From Ursus arctos (Eukaryota; Chordata; Mammalia; Carnivora; Ursidae): DNA of 64,000 nucleotides. The position numbers were made by a program, and so were the translations under genes. The notes beneath the pieces were generated by a model. That model ran no database searches. It was not told the origin of the DNA and saw nothing but the letters and a program-made list of their open reading frames with translations. Position 1 is the first letter of the stretch, and every line of letters starts with the position of its first letter. The DNA lies in the NCBI RefSeq assembly GCF_023065955.2, contig NW_026622985.1:76063931-76127930 (forward strand). The letters are read 5' to 3'. This document shows, in pieces, positions 12,226-23,879 of the stretch.

Positions 12226-12665
12226 TTTCAACACTGCCTACTTTGTACCTGAGCTCCAGCCATACATACTATGTAGTTATACCCTTTCCCTATAGCACAC
12301 AGCATTATACACTAATTACTTATACTCTTTGCCTATACATAATTAATTCTTTACTTATACCTTCTACTTACACTTCTTACCTATAACATTCCAGCTTTCC
12401 CACTTCATTCAATTCCCCCTAATGTTTCCACCACTCATGCTTCAGGAAACAGATCAGATATTGTCTCCCCAAGCAAACTTTTACAACTTCACTAGCCTGG
12501 ATGAGACACTCTACACCACTCTGCAAACATTTTTCATGTCCTTTGCTAAATTGTTTCGTGGTGGTTTCTATACCCACACTTAACTGTGAACTCCTTCAGA
12601 GCAAGGACCATGTTTTCCTATGCATATGCTCAAAGTCTAATTCAGTTTTCTGAATAAATTAATGA
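12226..12665 (+). mobile_element. L2 LINE 3' end
   Basis: CTGTGAACTCCTTCAGAGCAAGGACCATGTTTTC, in pieces, then TTCTGAATAAATTAATGAATG is the L2 3' end (cf. TGTAAGCTCCATGAGGGCAGGGAC ... AATAAATATTTGTTGAATGAATG). The upstream part is diverged. Confidence 0.7.
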
Positions 12666-12734
12666 ATGAGCTCTAGACCTAGAGAAAAGTAGAAGGGATC
12701 TTCGGAGTGGGCAATGTTAGAATAATTCAACATG

Positions 12735-13293
12735 TCTACATTAGGTTCTTATTACTGTTGTAATAAATCACCACAAACTTAATGACTTCAGAACAACACC
12801 AGTTTGTGCCTGGCTGGCTTAGTCAGTAGAGCATGTGACTCTTGATCTCAGGATCATGAGTTCAAGCCCCACGTTGGGCATGTAACCTACTTAAAAACAA
12901 ACAAACAAAGCACCTAAGTTTGTTACCTTAGAGTTCTAGAGGTTAGAAGTCCTAAAATCAAGTGTTGGCAGCGCTACATTTCTTATAGGAGTTCAAGGAA
13001 AGAATCTGTTTCCTGGCGCCTTCCAGATTCTGGAGGCTGCCTATATTCCTTGGCTTGTGGCCCCAAAGCAAGCTGTGTAGCATCTTCAAATCTCTCTGAT
13101 TCTGGCCTCCTTCTACCACTTACAAGGGACTTTGGATGGTATTGGGGCTGCCCAGATAATCCAAGCTCATCTTCCCACTTCAAGATCCTTAATCACATCT
13201 TCGAACTCCCTCTGCCACGTTAGGTAACTAGCCACAGGTTTGGGGGATTACAACATAGACATCTTTGATAGGGGCATTATTCTGTCTACCACA
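12735..13293 (-). mobile_element. MLT1-like LTR, reversed, split by a SINE
   Basis: Reads TTATTACTGTTGTAATAAATCACCACAAACTTAATGACTTC... in pieces, then CAGATTCTGGAGGCTGCC, CCTTGGCTTGTGGCCCC, CCCAGATAATCCAAG and ATTATTCTGTCTACCACA. This is the reverse of the ERVL-MaLR LTR that begins TGTGGTAGRCAGAATAATG. There are no internal virus-like genes. The Can-SINE at 12805-12909 interrupts it. Confidence 0.88.
12805..12909 (+). mobile_element. short Can-SINE nested in the MLT1 LTR
   Basis: GTGCCTGGCTGGCTTAG, AGCATGTGACTCTTGATCTC and CAAGCCCCACGTTGGGCATG followed by a CAAACAAACAAA tail. It lacks the long pyrimidine-rich body of the other copies, which fits an older or shorter subfamily. Flanks CACCAGTTTGT and CACCTAAGTTTGT look like a worn target duplication. 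Confidence 0.88.
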
Positions 13294-13644
13294 ATACTGA
13301 TTTTGGATGTCCATTAGCAAATGTGGTCTAACGAAAGGTGCCCTGTTTAAGGCTGGAGGGAGAGGCTCATGACCTGACAAGACAAAGCTGCCTCCTGCAC
13401 CTCCACCTTTAGAGGTTTGCCTTCTAAATAAGGGATACTTATAAATAGAGGATAAATAGAGTTCTTCCTAGATACATCATAAGAATTCATGACATAAGGA
13501 TATTTGTCTTCATACTGAGGAAGCACTCTTCCAATACACTATGATTTTCTAGCCAAATAATAATAATAACAGCAATATGCCTTGTTATTTCTCTTCTTGA
13601 CAGTAAGAACCATTGCTGTACCAAACATCCTTATCTTTCCTAGA

Positions 13645-13860
13645 AGAGTGGCTCTCAACAGCACTTGTATATCATCTGGGAAGCTTTCTAAAAGTACTAA
13701 TGCCTTGAATCTTACCCACCTATCCCCACCAAAGATTCTGATTTAATTGATCCAGGGTGAGTCCTGACATTACAATTTAAAAATCCACTCAGGTGATTTT
13801 AATATTCTAGAGGTTTCCACAGGCATGCACATATCACAGGTGATGCATTATGAGTTACTG
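13645..13860. mobile_element. hAT-Charlie-type MITE (MER3/MER5-like)
   Basis: AGAGTGGCTCTCAACA... ATCATCTGGGAAGCTT... CCACCAAAGATTCTGATTTAATTGA... AGGTGATTTTAATATTC... CAGGTGATGC follows a familiar non-autonomous hAT layout. The far terminal inverted repeat is worn. Subfamily is not assigned. Confidence 0.6.
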
Positions 13861-15929
13861 AGCTGGTAGTTACTCTGGTGTTAAATTGAAAGGACTAAAA
13901 ACAGTGCAAATTGTGCAAGTTCAGCATGACTAAACCTTAATATTAAATTCTCCTAGACAATTTTCTCATATTTCAAAAAAGTAGCCATAGGTCGAAATTT
14001 GAGATGATATGCATTTACCTATAAGTTCATGAATCTCACATTACTTGTGATATAGACACAAGAGATATATTTCAGGAGGAATGATTTAAATGTACTCAGG
14101 ATGTGGTGGGGCCTGAAGACATATAAAGCAAGAAGAAATTGAGCGGTGATCTTAGTTTGTTCTGAAAGTGGATAAAAGAGAAGGAAAACCTCATTAATTG
14201 CTTCAAAATGGTTTTGTTCAGAAAACAATGGAAGACAGTTAGTACTGGTGGGCCTTGGATACATCTGAGCAAATTCAGGTAATTATAAATAAGAAGGGCT
14301 CAGACTATCGGTATGTATGGAAAATGACAAGGTTTCCCAAAGCATCAGTGCTTTGGCAACGTTGATGTCATTATATTGTTCTTTAAAACTGCACTGCAAG
14401 ATTCATTACCTGTCAGAATGGCAGCCACTTTACTTCTTAAATCAGAACACTAGCAATTTTATTATGCAAGGAGATACTATCTTCTAAACTAGTCACTATA
14501 AAGTTAATATCTAAGTTGTAAGATATGCTTTTTCCTTACTCTATGCACCCAAATCACTAGATCCTAAATATAATACCCACAGATTCAGTTATTTATCCAT
14601 TGACTCAACTTTTTTTTTTTTAACTTTTAGTGATAATATTTTAAAGTTTTAATCCCTGGCTTCATAGTTGGATATCATAAAGGAAATTCAAGAAATATTC
14701 TAGCTTCTAGTACTGACATTCCTGTGGAATGTGACTACTTTAAAGCTTGGATTTCTTTTTTGTCTATGTATTCACACTCCAGGTAATAACTCTTGGTACA
14801 CTTAAAAAAAAAATGGCAGAGAACCACCCAGAAACTCATGGTGCCTTGACCTTGTCATCTTTTGCAGGTCATAATTTTTAATACACGTCAACATCTCCTT
14901 CTGAACTTTTCATTTAAGTGCCTGCTATCCTGCCCATGGCTCAAGAACAGAAGCGTCACAGCAGCGACTGGAGATAACGAAACTTTAACAAATATAGGAT
15001 TCATTAGGGACAGAAGGTTCTGTGTGCTAGAGGAACATCTTTTTTGAAGTTCGCACCTGAAACAATTTTTTTTTTTGGTTAGGTTCTTGCCTATTTGGGT
15101 AAGTCACTTGGTTAAAGGGTTACAAAAGCATCTTTGCTAACCTGGATTTTGACATTTAATATAAATAAGTACTTCTGTGGGCTTTCCTATAAATGAATGA
15201 ACAGATATCAGACAAGTGCTATTTTCCATATTTAGCCCAGCGCTGACATTCAAGAGACTTTTTTTTTTCTTTTAAAAATTCAATATATTTTAAAAGATGC
15301 TCCACTTTTTGCTCTCTTTCTGTTAAAAAACATTGGTGGGCATCTTTCCTCCCATTGCTCCTGAGGCAGGAAAGCAAAAGTGGACCATAATTATTACCCT
15401 AAATATAGTTCAGTGGCAAACAGAACATGGGTCAACACAAATGGTCCACCTGACACCTAAGCTCTTTCATATACGTTCTCCCTCTATTTCCAGTTCACCA
15501 GACTTTGGCCTATATTTCAGTGGAAGAAATGTTTTTATTTTCCCACAATACAACCGCAAGTAAGGGCCGAAAAGGAAAACAGAATTCATCTTGAAGCTGC
15601 TTTTATTCCTGTGTGTCATGTAAGCTAGAGGAAAGGTGAAAGCTTATGTCAGCAGGCGAGGGACACCTTCCATTTCTCTAACGCACCCCAACTGTGAGAC
15701 AACAATGTTTTCCACTCCAGTCTCAGTGGTTTTATGGGGAAGAAGGGAAAGGCGCTCTAATGGTGTCCTTGGGGCTCAAAAGTAAAGCTTGTCAAAAAGA
15801 CAATGCCCTGTCTTCCAAATGAGGAATGGGACTTTTTATTCGGTTTATGAAGGTTATTTATGCTTCTTTATGAATACATGGTGTTTGTTATGTGTGCCCT
15901 TTTACTGGAGAAGGTTTAAAGCTTTGCCA
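13861..15929. other. single-copy-looking DNA, no repeat recognised
   Basis: About 2 kb without any interspersed repeat I can name, unusual for this window. Only short A- or T-runs are seen (14613-14622, 15068-15076). Open frames are short and show no domain. Confidence 0.45.
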
Positions 15930-16103
15930 CGAATCGCAAACACCGCTAGAGGCAAGAGGCCACCTCTGTGAACAAGGCAGGCAAACAGAAAAATGGGACT
16001 TCCCTAAGCGGAGGGAAAAATGAACCGGGCGGGGGGAACGATTTCTGGAGCACGCCCCACCTGCCACCCCGCCGCACGATTTGTATGGTCTTCAATCTTT
16101 GCG
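15930..16103. promoter_or_regulatory. small CpG cluster, possible regulatory element
   Basis: Twelve CpG dinucleotides fall in 174 bp, nine of them in 16009-16103, including an ACCGGGCGGGGGGAACG stretch and CCCGCCGCACG. The surroundings are CpG-poor. It is too short for a classic CpG island and shows no evident TATA box or transcript structure. A regulatory role is inference only. Confidence 0.35.
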
Positions 16104-17639
16104 GTTTCTTATAAATTTTCTGCCTGAATTTGTCTTGCCTGGGATGCTTGTCACACATTCTGGTGTTGGAAAATTAATTAATGCAGGTATTCTTTTTAAA
16201 CCTGGCTGCTCTCCTGCTGTGCTTACTGAGATGCATCCATCCATGATCGTGAATATCAGGTTCTGCTGCTTGCTTGCGTCTAGGACCACGCTATGTTAGA
16301 ACTGCAACAGATCTTGGAGATAGTCCAGTTGTAGTTCATCATTTTACCTCTGAAAAATAAAAAATAAAAAGCGGAGGTCCTCTAGTGAGGGTTTTTCAGT
16401 CATGCTTATAAATTCTGAGTGTGGTTTTGGAAGCATAAACCGAGCTAGGTAATGGCCTTAAGTGGCTCCCGGGGGCTTTTTGGGCAGGATCTGTCCTTCT
16501 CAATAGGCAGAAATGCACATGTACACTAAAGGGGCCCCTGGCCCAAAGTACAATGACTGGAACATGCATTTGTTGATTGAATTTAATAAAACAAAAATGT
16601 GATCCCTTGGTGGACTGCCTGAAACGGCTACCAAAGGAGAGATTCTATTGTGAGTTAAGACATTGCCAAGCACTCCTCTGTAAGAGGTAACACATAAAAT
16701 CAACCAATAATGTGAGGGAGCATTCTTCTGGTCCTACTGCTATCAGAATCCACATTGCTTAAGAGCAGTGTTCCCCTAAAACTGCCTAAAGTCTGGTGCT
16801 AATTCACAACAGATTTTTTTTTTTCAGTCCAAGGCTATATGAAAATTTAATAAAAATAGAAAAAAATGAAATAATTCTTAAATATTTAAAATTATCAGTT
16901 TAAAATATAAACCCTTTTTTTGAGATGAACTCCCATCTTTCTGATATTAAAATTATTTATTATTTTATGAAATAATTATACTAATATATGGTAAGTTTTT
17001 TCTTCTATCATCTTTATTTGAAAAAAAAATGACAGTACTATGTTTAATCGGTCCACGAAACCAAAAGTTTGGTAATTGTTGACTTCCACACACCAGGTGG
17101 TTTTTGACATGTTAAGGACAGAAGGTAGTGGGTGGGTAGAAAGGCCTGCTGTTCCTGGCTGCTGGGTTGACATGAGGACACTTCCACTGTCAAGAAAAAG
17201 AGCGGGCCACTATAAGCTGCCACCCTTTGCCACAAAACTGTGGCTCTTTGATTTTCTATAGCACGCACAGTTCCCAGATTGTTCCTCTTTGCTATCTTTA
17301 CCTATCTTCCATACTTTTTGTTCTAGTCTGGGGAGTGTAGGCAAATGTCCAACGGGTGAATTAGCAGATGACTTTATGCTTCCTGCCTGACCAAGACCTC
17401 CTATGCCTGAATTTCTAATACCAACCACAATGCTCAGTACTCGTCGTGAAATTTCATGAAACTTGCTTAGCTCCTCTAAATTTCAGTGACCTCTACTATA
17501 AGTGGAAACAATATTAATAACCAATTTATAGGGTATGGAGAGGACTGAATAACATTATGTATGTATTTAGTGCCTGGCTCTTATTAAATGATAATTTCTC
17601 TTTATATAAGTTTATATGTATAAGACACTATGTAAGTTT
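16104..17639. other. single-copy-looking DNA, nothing recognised
   Basis: No repeat family and no coding frame stands out. Overlapping short frames at 16.9-17.4 kb on both strands have no domain. Confidence 0.4.
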
Positions 17640-17860
17640 CATATATATGTGTATATATCTCATACATATCAAAGTCAAATATACACACTATATACTATAT
17701 ATACTACATACTATATTTATACATATTATATATACTACTACGTACTTTATATATACACATAGTAAGAGTATATATATAAATGTGTGTATGTGTATATATT
17801 CAAACATATAGATGTATATATGTGCATATGTAATGTATACACACATATATGACATAGTAA
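17640..17860. repeat. AT-rich alternating low-complexity tract
   Basis: Dense TATATA, ACATAT and TGTATG motifs with no fixed period. The open frames seen across it encode only Tyr/Ile/His-rich low-complexity sequence. Confidence 0.85.
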
Positions 17861-18274
17861 ATGATAATACAATAAAATTAAATGGTAAGTTGTATAAGTT
17901 TAAACAAGGGAGCGATAATGGCACATAAGTACTATATATAGGTGTTTAGGAAAAGCTTCATGGACTAGTTGGGGTTCTTGATCAGCCTCGAAGGGAGGAA
18001 TTCAGGAGAAAGGAAAGAAAGCAGATATTCAGAGACAGTTGGGTATTGTAGAACGACCATAGGATCTGAAATTATAGGTCTTACTCTTAAAAACAAATGG
18101 TTGGTCTTTATTTCGATTGTAAAAAGTTGGTACAATGTGAATAATGAACAAGCTTTTCAAAACTAAGCACTTCTCAATTATATTAGTGAAGAGTTAAAAA
18201 TGATAAATTGCTTTTATGCCACAGATATTTTTTTCTGTCCCAAACACTAAAGTCCATAGACATTAAAATGAATC
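17861..18274. other. no feature recognised
   Basis: No repeat or coding frame I can support. Confidence 0.4.
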
Positions 18275-18289
18275 CAAAAGGCCTGCTTT

Positions 18290-18494
18290 GGGGCGCCTGG
18301 GTGGCACAGCGGTTAAGTGTCTGCCTTCGGCTCAGGGCGTGATCCCAGCGTTACGGAATCGAGCCCCACATCAGGCTCCTCCGCTATGAGCCTGCTTCTT
18401 CCTCTCCCACTCCCCCTGCTTGTGTTCCCTCTCTCACTGGCTGTCTCTCTCTCTGTCAAATAAATAAATAAAATCTTTAAAACAAAAACAAAAA
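18290..18494 (+). mobile_element. young Can-SINE with perfect target duplication
   Basis: Full-length form: GGGGCGCCTGGGTGGCACAG head, GATCCCAGCGTTACGGAATC, CTCCCACTCCCCCTGCTTG, AAATAAATAAATAAAATC tail. Flanks 18275-18289 and 18495-18509 are both CAAAAGGCCTGCTTT. A good candidate for a recent, possibly lineage-restricted insertion. Confidence 0.97.
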
Positions 18495-18509
18495 CAAAAG
18501 GCCTGCTTT

Positions 18510-18890
18510 AAGCCTGTTTTATTAAAAGAACAAATGCCATATCTGCTGAAGACTTGTGGTAGGAGTGTACAAATGCATCTGGTTAGCATTTCATTAACAG
18601 CATCAAAGGCACTTTTGCAGGATTTTCTGATTTTGGCCTTCAGCTTTTGCAATACTAAAAAGCATTTGGAAATGAGCCTTTAGTTTTAGAATGTTTTAGG
18701 CTAAAGCAGCAGGATATATTTAAGGTATTTCTTTGGAGATTGATTAGACTTTTGTGTGGATATTGCTAATTCAAATCCTTTTCTAGAATCAAGATAGTAT
18801 TAAACTTGATTTTGACTCCATTGTGTGGTGGGATCTTCTTGAATGTTTCCTTACTAATTGCATTTCCATGGGTTATAAGGGCCTACCTCT
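18510..18890. other. no feature recognised
   Basis: Spacer between opposed SINEs, no coding frame. Confidence 0.4.
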
Positions 18891-18907
18891 TCCATGATAT
18901 TTTTATT

Positions 18908-19165
18908 TTTTTAAAAATTATTTATTTATTTGAAAGAGAGAGAGAGAAAGAGAGAGAGAGTGTGTGTGTGTGTGTGTGTGTGTGTGCATGTGCACATGTT
19001 GGGGGAGGAGCAGAGGGGGAGGGAGAAGAAGGGGGAAAGAATTTCAAGCAGACTGTGCGCTGAGCCGGAGCCTGATGCAGGGCTCCATCTCATGACCCTG
19101 AGATCATGACCTGAGCTGAAACCAAGAGCTGAGATGCTTAACGACTGAGCCAGCTGGGGGTCCCC
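18908..19165 (-). mobile_element. Can-SINE, reversed, with internal (TG)13
   Basis: T-rich tail side TTAAAAATTATTTATTTATTTG, purine block, then a head ending in CTGAGCCAGCTGGGGGTCCCC. It is longer than average because a (GA)n/(TG)n tract sits inside it. Flanks CCATGATATT and CCATAATATC suggest a worn target duplication. Confidence 0.9.
18961..18986. repeat. (TG)13 microsatellite inside a SINE
   Basis: Uninterrupted TG dinucleotides that directly follow an AGAGAGAG run of the SINE body. Confidence 0.95.
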
Positions 19166-19361
19166 ATAATATCTTTAAAGAGACAAAAATTAGGAAATGC
19201 ATTCCCACCCAAATCTGGACACTCACATGTCTGCTTTAAATACTTGTCACTTTTAGAATATGCTCCTTTGCATAGGACTGTAATAGTAATGGTCGCTTGA
19301 GGACAGGAACCAAACACAGGTCAGTTTATAGAACTTGATGTTTCAATTGTTCCATTTCAAA

Positions 19362-19566
19362 GATTTTATTTATTTATGTGACAGAGAGACAGCCAGCAAG
19401 AGAGGGAACACTAGCAGGGGGAGTGGGAGAGGAAGAAGCAGGCTCCCAGTGGAGGAGCCCGATGTGGGACTCGATCCGGGAACGCCGGGATCACGTCCTG
19501 AGCCGAAGGCAGACGCTTAAGGACTGCGCTACCCAGGCAACCCCCAAGGACCGTTTTTTTTTTTTT
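19362..19566 (-). mobile_element. Can-SINE, reversed, with odd 5' extension
   Basis: Standard reversed SINE from GATTTTATTTATTTATG to the head CTACCCAGGCAACCCCC near 19545. Between the head and the target duplication lie AAGGACCG and a T16 run (19554-19569), which on the SINE strand is a poly(A) plus CGGTCCTT upstream of the 5' end. The flanks 19341-19361 and 19567-19587 are a perfect 21-bp duplication, so the extra piece arrived in the same insertion. Confidence 0.93.
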
Positions 19567-19587
19567 TTTCAATTGTTCCATTTCAAA

Positions 19588-20039
19588 ATGAACAACAGCT
19601 CTCTTATCTCTCTTTTACTTTTATGAAGTTACCTATAGCTTCTCACCTATCCACTCAAACTTCCGAAATATGAATCTCCAGATGTAACATTACTTCTATC
19701 CTTAATTGTATTTCTTAGTACTCTTTCTTGGGGCTTTCTACTCATTATTCTATCATAATTCCAAAGTTTATTTGACTAAAACTGATTCTGTATGTTCCCC
19801 TTTCCAAAACAACAACAAAAACAAATATACCAACCAACCAACCAACCAACCAAAAAACAAAGAAACTATCCTAACTCTCCATCTTAATTATTCACTTTGT
19901 CAATAGAAACATCTATTTCACAAGCTAGAAAACTCCAATTCCTCTTTTCTGTTTCCCTCTCCTATATAATCCTTTGAAGTGTCTTTCAGATTTAGCCTAT
20001 TCTTCCAACAGCATTAAGCTTCCTTTATCTCTAATCCAT
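19588..20039. other. no gene recognised; (ACCA)n inside
   Basis: Contains an (ACCA/CCAA)n microsatellite at 19829-19853. Otherwise nothing I can name. Confidence 0.5.
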
Positions 20040-20610
20040 TAGACAGTGAGGTGGATCTTTTGAAGGCACACTCTTCATCTTGCTTCACTTAAGAGTTCAG
20101 TAACTTCATTACTTAATCCATAGACTCACATTCCTCTGTCTGATTTTCAAGGTTGTCTATTCCTTTTTTCCACCCTATCTATCAACTTGACTTCACTCCC
20201 AGACCCAGGCCACCATGCTTACACACATCAATGCACCCCCATCTCAGCTGAATCCTCCTGCTTCTTCCCCTGTACGTGCCACAATCAGCTTTCTCTCCAT
20301 TCATTGAGTCACAGTGTCGACAATCTGCAAATATCCCCCTTTCCTCTTCTGCTATATAAACATCGTGACTCAATCTGGGGCCAGTTCAAGTGTTGGGCAA
20401 GTTTGAGGTCTTTGATGCAGCTTCCATGACCACTCAAGTTCATCTTGATTTCTTCCTTCTTTGCAATGGGTAAAGACAGGAACTCACAAACTATTACTTA
20501 ATTGTTCTCTGATTGTTTCATGTATATTCACATTTCATGAATAGTTCTGGGACCTATTCCCTAACCAGGAATAGTAAGTGCTTATTTTTGCACATAGTAA
20601 GTACTGACTT
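20040..20610 (+). mobile_element. probable diverged L2 LINE
   Basis: Weak similarity in order: GTGGATCTTTTGAAGGCACAC, a C-rich middle, and a TTTGCACATAGTAAGTACTGAC end resembling the L2 3' end. The open frame at 20187-20429 has no recognisable domain. Confidence 0.4.
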
Positions 20611-21189
20611 TTTGGGCACTTGATTGATTATGGCTCTCTGTCAGGACTTAAATATCATATTCAGGCTCTTGGTAACCACAGTCTTGCTTACTCTAAAATA
20701 ATTGGTACGAAAAAATGGTTCTTAAAAAAAAAAAAAAGAATACTAAGTCAATCCTTTGAGAAGCTTAAGTGGCGTTCAGCCTGGGTCTAAAAATCATCAC
20801 ATTCTTCAAAAAGTCATACATGAGAAATTCTGAAGAGAGTGCTTCACAGTATATAATATAAAAATTCACATTTATGCTTTCATCTTTATCCAAATACATT
20901 AGTACCGAAGAGACAAGACCATAAATAGAAAAAGGCCCTGAAGGCAGCAGCTGCAGACACTGAACAAAGAACAATGTAAAAATAATGCAAGAAAGGAGTT
21001 GTGGCACCACGTGCCGACCACATTTTCAGTTACAGGAGAGCGGTTCATGCCACAAATGCTTATTGAATACTTACACAAGAGAACTCACTGTCCAGTTATT
21101 ACATATTGCAAAAAATAAAAGATCAAGATGGAACACAACAATAGAGGTAAGTGTAGTGTGTGTGTGTGTGTGTATAAAATTAATCAATT
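20611..21189. other. no gene recognised
   Basis: Holds an A-run near 20725-20737 and a (GT)n at about 21155-21173. No coding signal. Confidence 0.4.
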
Positions 21190-21370
21190 AATACAAAAGC
21201 TACTGTTTCTTAGGAAGCCACCATGTGCCATGCACTGTGTTAGGTCCTTTACATATATCATCTCATTCAGTAATCATAGAAATCCTAAGAGGTAGAAATT
21301 TTTTCTTATTTAAGAAAAGAGACTTAGCAAACTTAATTTTCTTACCCAAACCCAATTCAAGTCCAGTTCT
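21190..21370 (-). mobile_element. MIR SINE, reversed
   Basis: CCACCATGTGCCATGCACTGTGTTAGG, in pieces, then TTTACATATATCATCTCATTCAG, CCTAAGAGGTAGAAATT and TTCTTACCCAAACCC is the reverse of the MIR tail and core. Confidence 0.8.
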
Positions 21371-21429
21371 GACTTTAAATGCCATCATATATGACTTCCT
21401 GAAGTAGCAGTGGAGAAGAAGTTGCTAAT

Positions 21430-22010
21430 TCTGGGAAACAAGAAAAGGTTCTCCGGGAAGGGAACCCTTACCATGTTTAGCAGGGACAGTAGCACTTTGG
21501 CCAATGGAGGCAGGCATAGAGGAAGTATGGGAACAGTTCAAGGCAGGGATGAGAGATACAGCAAAAAGGCAGGAATTAACAGAGTTTATAAATGTAACTA
21601 GGTTGTTCAGTACTGTTGAGGTTAGGGGGTAAATGACAGAAGCAAGGGTGTGAGTTGGGGAAAACCAACACAATGAAACAGCATTGTCCCAAGTTTGGAT
21701 TCAATCGTAGAGATGACAGTGACTCACTGCAGGTGCGAAGCACAGAAACATAGGCAGACTTACATTTCGGAAAGGTCACCGATTGGCATCTGGAGGATGG
21801 TTATTATGAGACCAATTAGAAGGACATGGAAATGTTTGTCACGAGAGAAGTTTGGATACTGAACTAACTGTATAAGAGCATATGGCAGGATGCAACAAAC
21901 TCGAGAAATATTTTAGGTGGAATTTACAGTGCCTAGTATTCAATTTAATATGGTGAGAAGTAGAAAAAGTAGAGCCAAAGATGGCCTAGGATGGTACCAT
22001 CCTTAGCTCA
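21430..22010 (-). mobile_element. L2 LINE, reversed, diverged
   Basis: CAGACTTACATTTCGGAAAGG, TGAGACCAATTAGAAGG, AATATTTTAGGTGG and GTAGAGCCAAAGATGGC follow the order of the internal L2 3' region in reverse. Boundaries are approximate. Confidence 0.55.
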
Positions 22011-23265
22011 CTTAAATGTCCTCTGGGAAGAGAGGAGAGTGAGCCTCAGGCTGGGAGCCTCCATTTATAATTTCATCCCTGGGCCCCACAGTTATTAAGG
22101 GTGAGACTTCTCTCAGGTTACTGGTTTTGGGTAATTGGGTGGATCATTAAATAACATTGTGAATAGAGAAGGAGAAGCTGGTTTGAGGGAAAAGAACCAA
22201 ACAAGTTGGCTTGAGAGATTTGTGAATTATCCAGTGAGTGATGATCCACAGGCAGTTGGAAAAAATTGTGTTGCTGTTTTTGTCTATTTTTGTATGTGTA
22301 ATAGAGAATCTGACTCCATTTTTGAAGTTTGCTAATAGCTTTCAAACCCCAAAGCTCCCCATTCTCCTTCTGCCTCCATACCTAGAGAGGCTGAAAGGAA
22401 AGCCCGATGTGCCCTCTTTTGGTACCAACAGACTTAAGCCTCTCAAACGCTAGCCTGCACAAGGAAACTCTCACTCCAGTCTTCCATCCACAATGGTAAA
22501 ACTCCAAGCCATTTCCCGTTCTCTGCCCACTTTCAAGCCAAGTTAGGGCTGCTTTGGATCTTGCACTATCTCCCAACAGAGCTTCATTATGTGAGTAATA
22601 AACTTTTTCATGCCTTCCTGATGTGTATGTGATGTCATCAAACCACATTTTGGAAGGAAAGTCCGTGCTGGCTCTGCATGGTGGCCACAAGAGTGTGATT
22701 TCTTCAAATATATTCAACCATTTATTTGATGGAGATTTCACTGATCTCCTAGAAAGCTTCCTTCCTTTCTAAGACGGTGTTAGTACTCAGTGCATGGTTC
22801 TCTCTTCAGTATATTTTCTGTTGGCAGGGAGGGCCATTTTAGAAAGACCAGAACCATAAATTATGTCAAGGGCCTTTAGTTTTCTGCACAATTGTTCTCT
22901 GGAATGCTGTGCCCTATTAAGATTTGAAGACTGAAGTTAGGAACTTGAAAACCAATTTCAAGATGAAATGGTGATAAAACAAGGTGGCATCACCACAATT
23001 AGTTTCCTAGGTCCACAAAAGTCAAAAAGGGTATCTTGGTATTTGATAGATGATAGCGTTGCACATCCCCTCATGAAATAATTGGTTGAAGAATCATCTC
23101 AGTTCCTTCCCTGAACTTAATCTTCTGTCAAGCATTCTTTCACAAGTATCCTTGCTCCCACTTTTTGTTTTCTTTTTTTCGCTTTACCTGGGGATATTTT
23201 TTTATGTTAAATATGGTTTTTAATCACTGAAGAACTATTGGAATTAGGTTTCAGCTTGTAACAGC
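22011..23265. other. no gene recognised
   Basis: The reverse open frame at 22382-22741 (119 codons) is the longest outside repeats on that strand but shows no domain. The AGTAATAAACTTTTTCATGCC segment near 22592 recalls an LTR polyadenylation region, too weak to call. Confidence 0.4.
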
Positions 23266-23610
23266 TCGACTGTGTAAGAAACGGGGAGGTGGGGATGGGG
23301 AGATGTTGGTCAAGGGCCACAGTTTCAGCTATATGAGATGAATAAGTTAGAGAGATCTCATGTACAACATGGTGACTACATTTACCAATATTCTATTGTA
23401 TACTTGAAATCTGCTAAGAGGATAAATCTGCAGTGTTTTCACCACAAAAGAATAAAAAAAGAAAGAAAATGGTAACTATATGATTGATGGATATGTTAAT
23501 TTGTATGAATGTGGTGATCATTTCACAATGTATATATGTATCAAAATACCAAGTTGTACATCTTTAATAGATACAATTCCTATTTGTCAATTTTATCTCG
23601 ATAAAGCTCA
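23266..23610 (+). mobile_element. L1M 3' UTR end
   Basis: GGGGAGATGTTGGTCAAGGG, CAACATGGTGACTACATTTACC, TGTATACTTGAAATCTGC, GTACATCTTTAATAGATAC and TTTATCTCGATAAAGCTC are the successive blocks of an L1MA/L1MB-type 3' UTR end. Confidence 0.88.
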
Positions 23611-23879
23611 GGGGTGAGGGGTGGAGAAAACTCACATAGAAGCTTCTATTTTTTTTATATGTAAATGTTCCATTCAATGTACTAAGATAGCTCTTATTTT
23701 CAGCCCAGCAATTTTTAGTCCCATTCACTTCCTTTTCTTTTGTTGTTTCTAACATGTGTTTCTTTTCCATAATACTTGTATTATTCTTTTTAATTTGTTT
23801 CCTTAGTTTTGCCTTTTATTCTCATCGTCTTATCTATAATTCCTTTAAATTGCAAAACAAAAAAAAGTAAACAAACTAT

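Noticed and set aside
12805..12909. Possible tRNA gene (tRNA-like head)
   Set aside because: The tRNA-derived region belongs to a Can-SINE; no cloverleaf with intact acceptor stem can be drawn and it ends in an A-rich tail.
17557..17924. Tyr/Ile/His-rich frames on both strands
   Set aside because: They are translations of an alternating AT low-complexity tract.
22382..22741. 119-codon reverse open frame, and an LTR-like AGTAATAAACTTTTTC segment
   Set aside because: The protein has no recognisable feature, and the LTR resemblance rests on about 20 bases with no definable ends.
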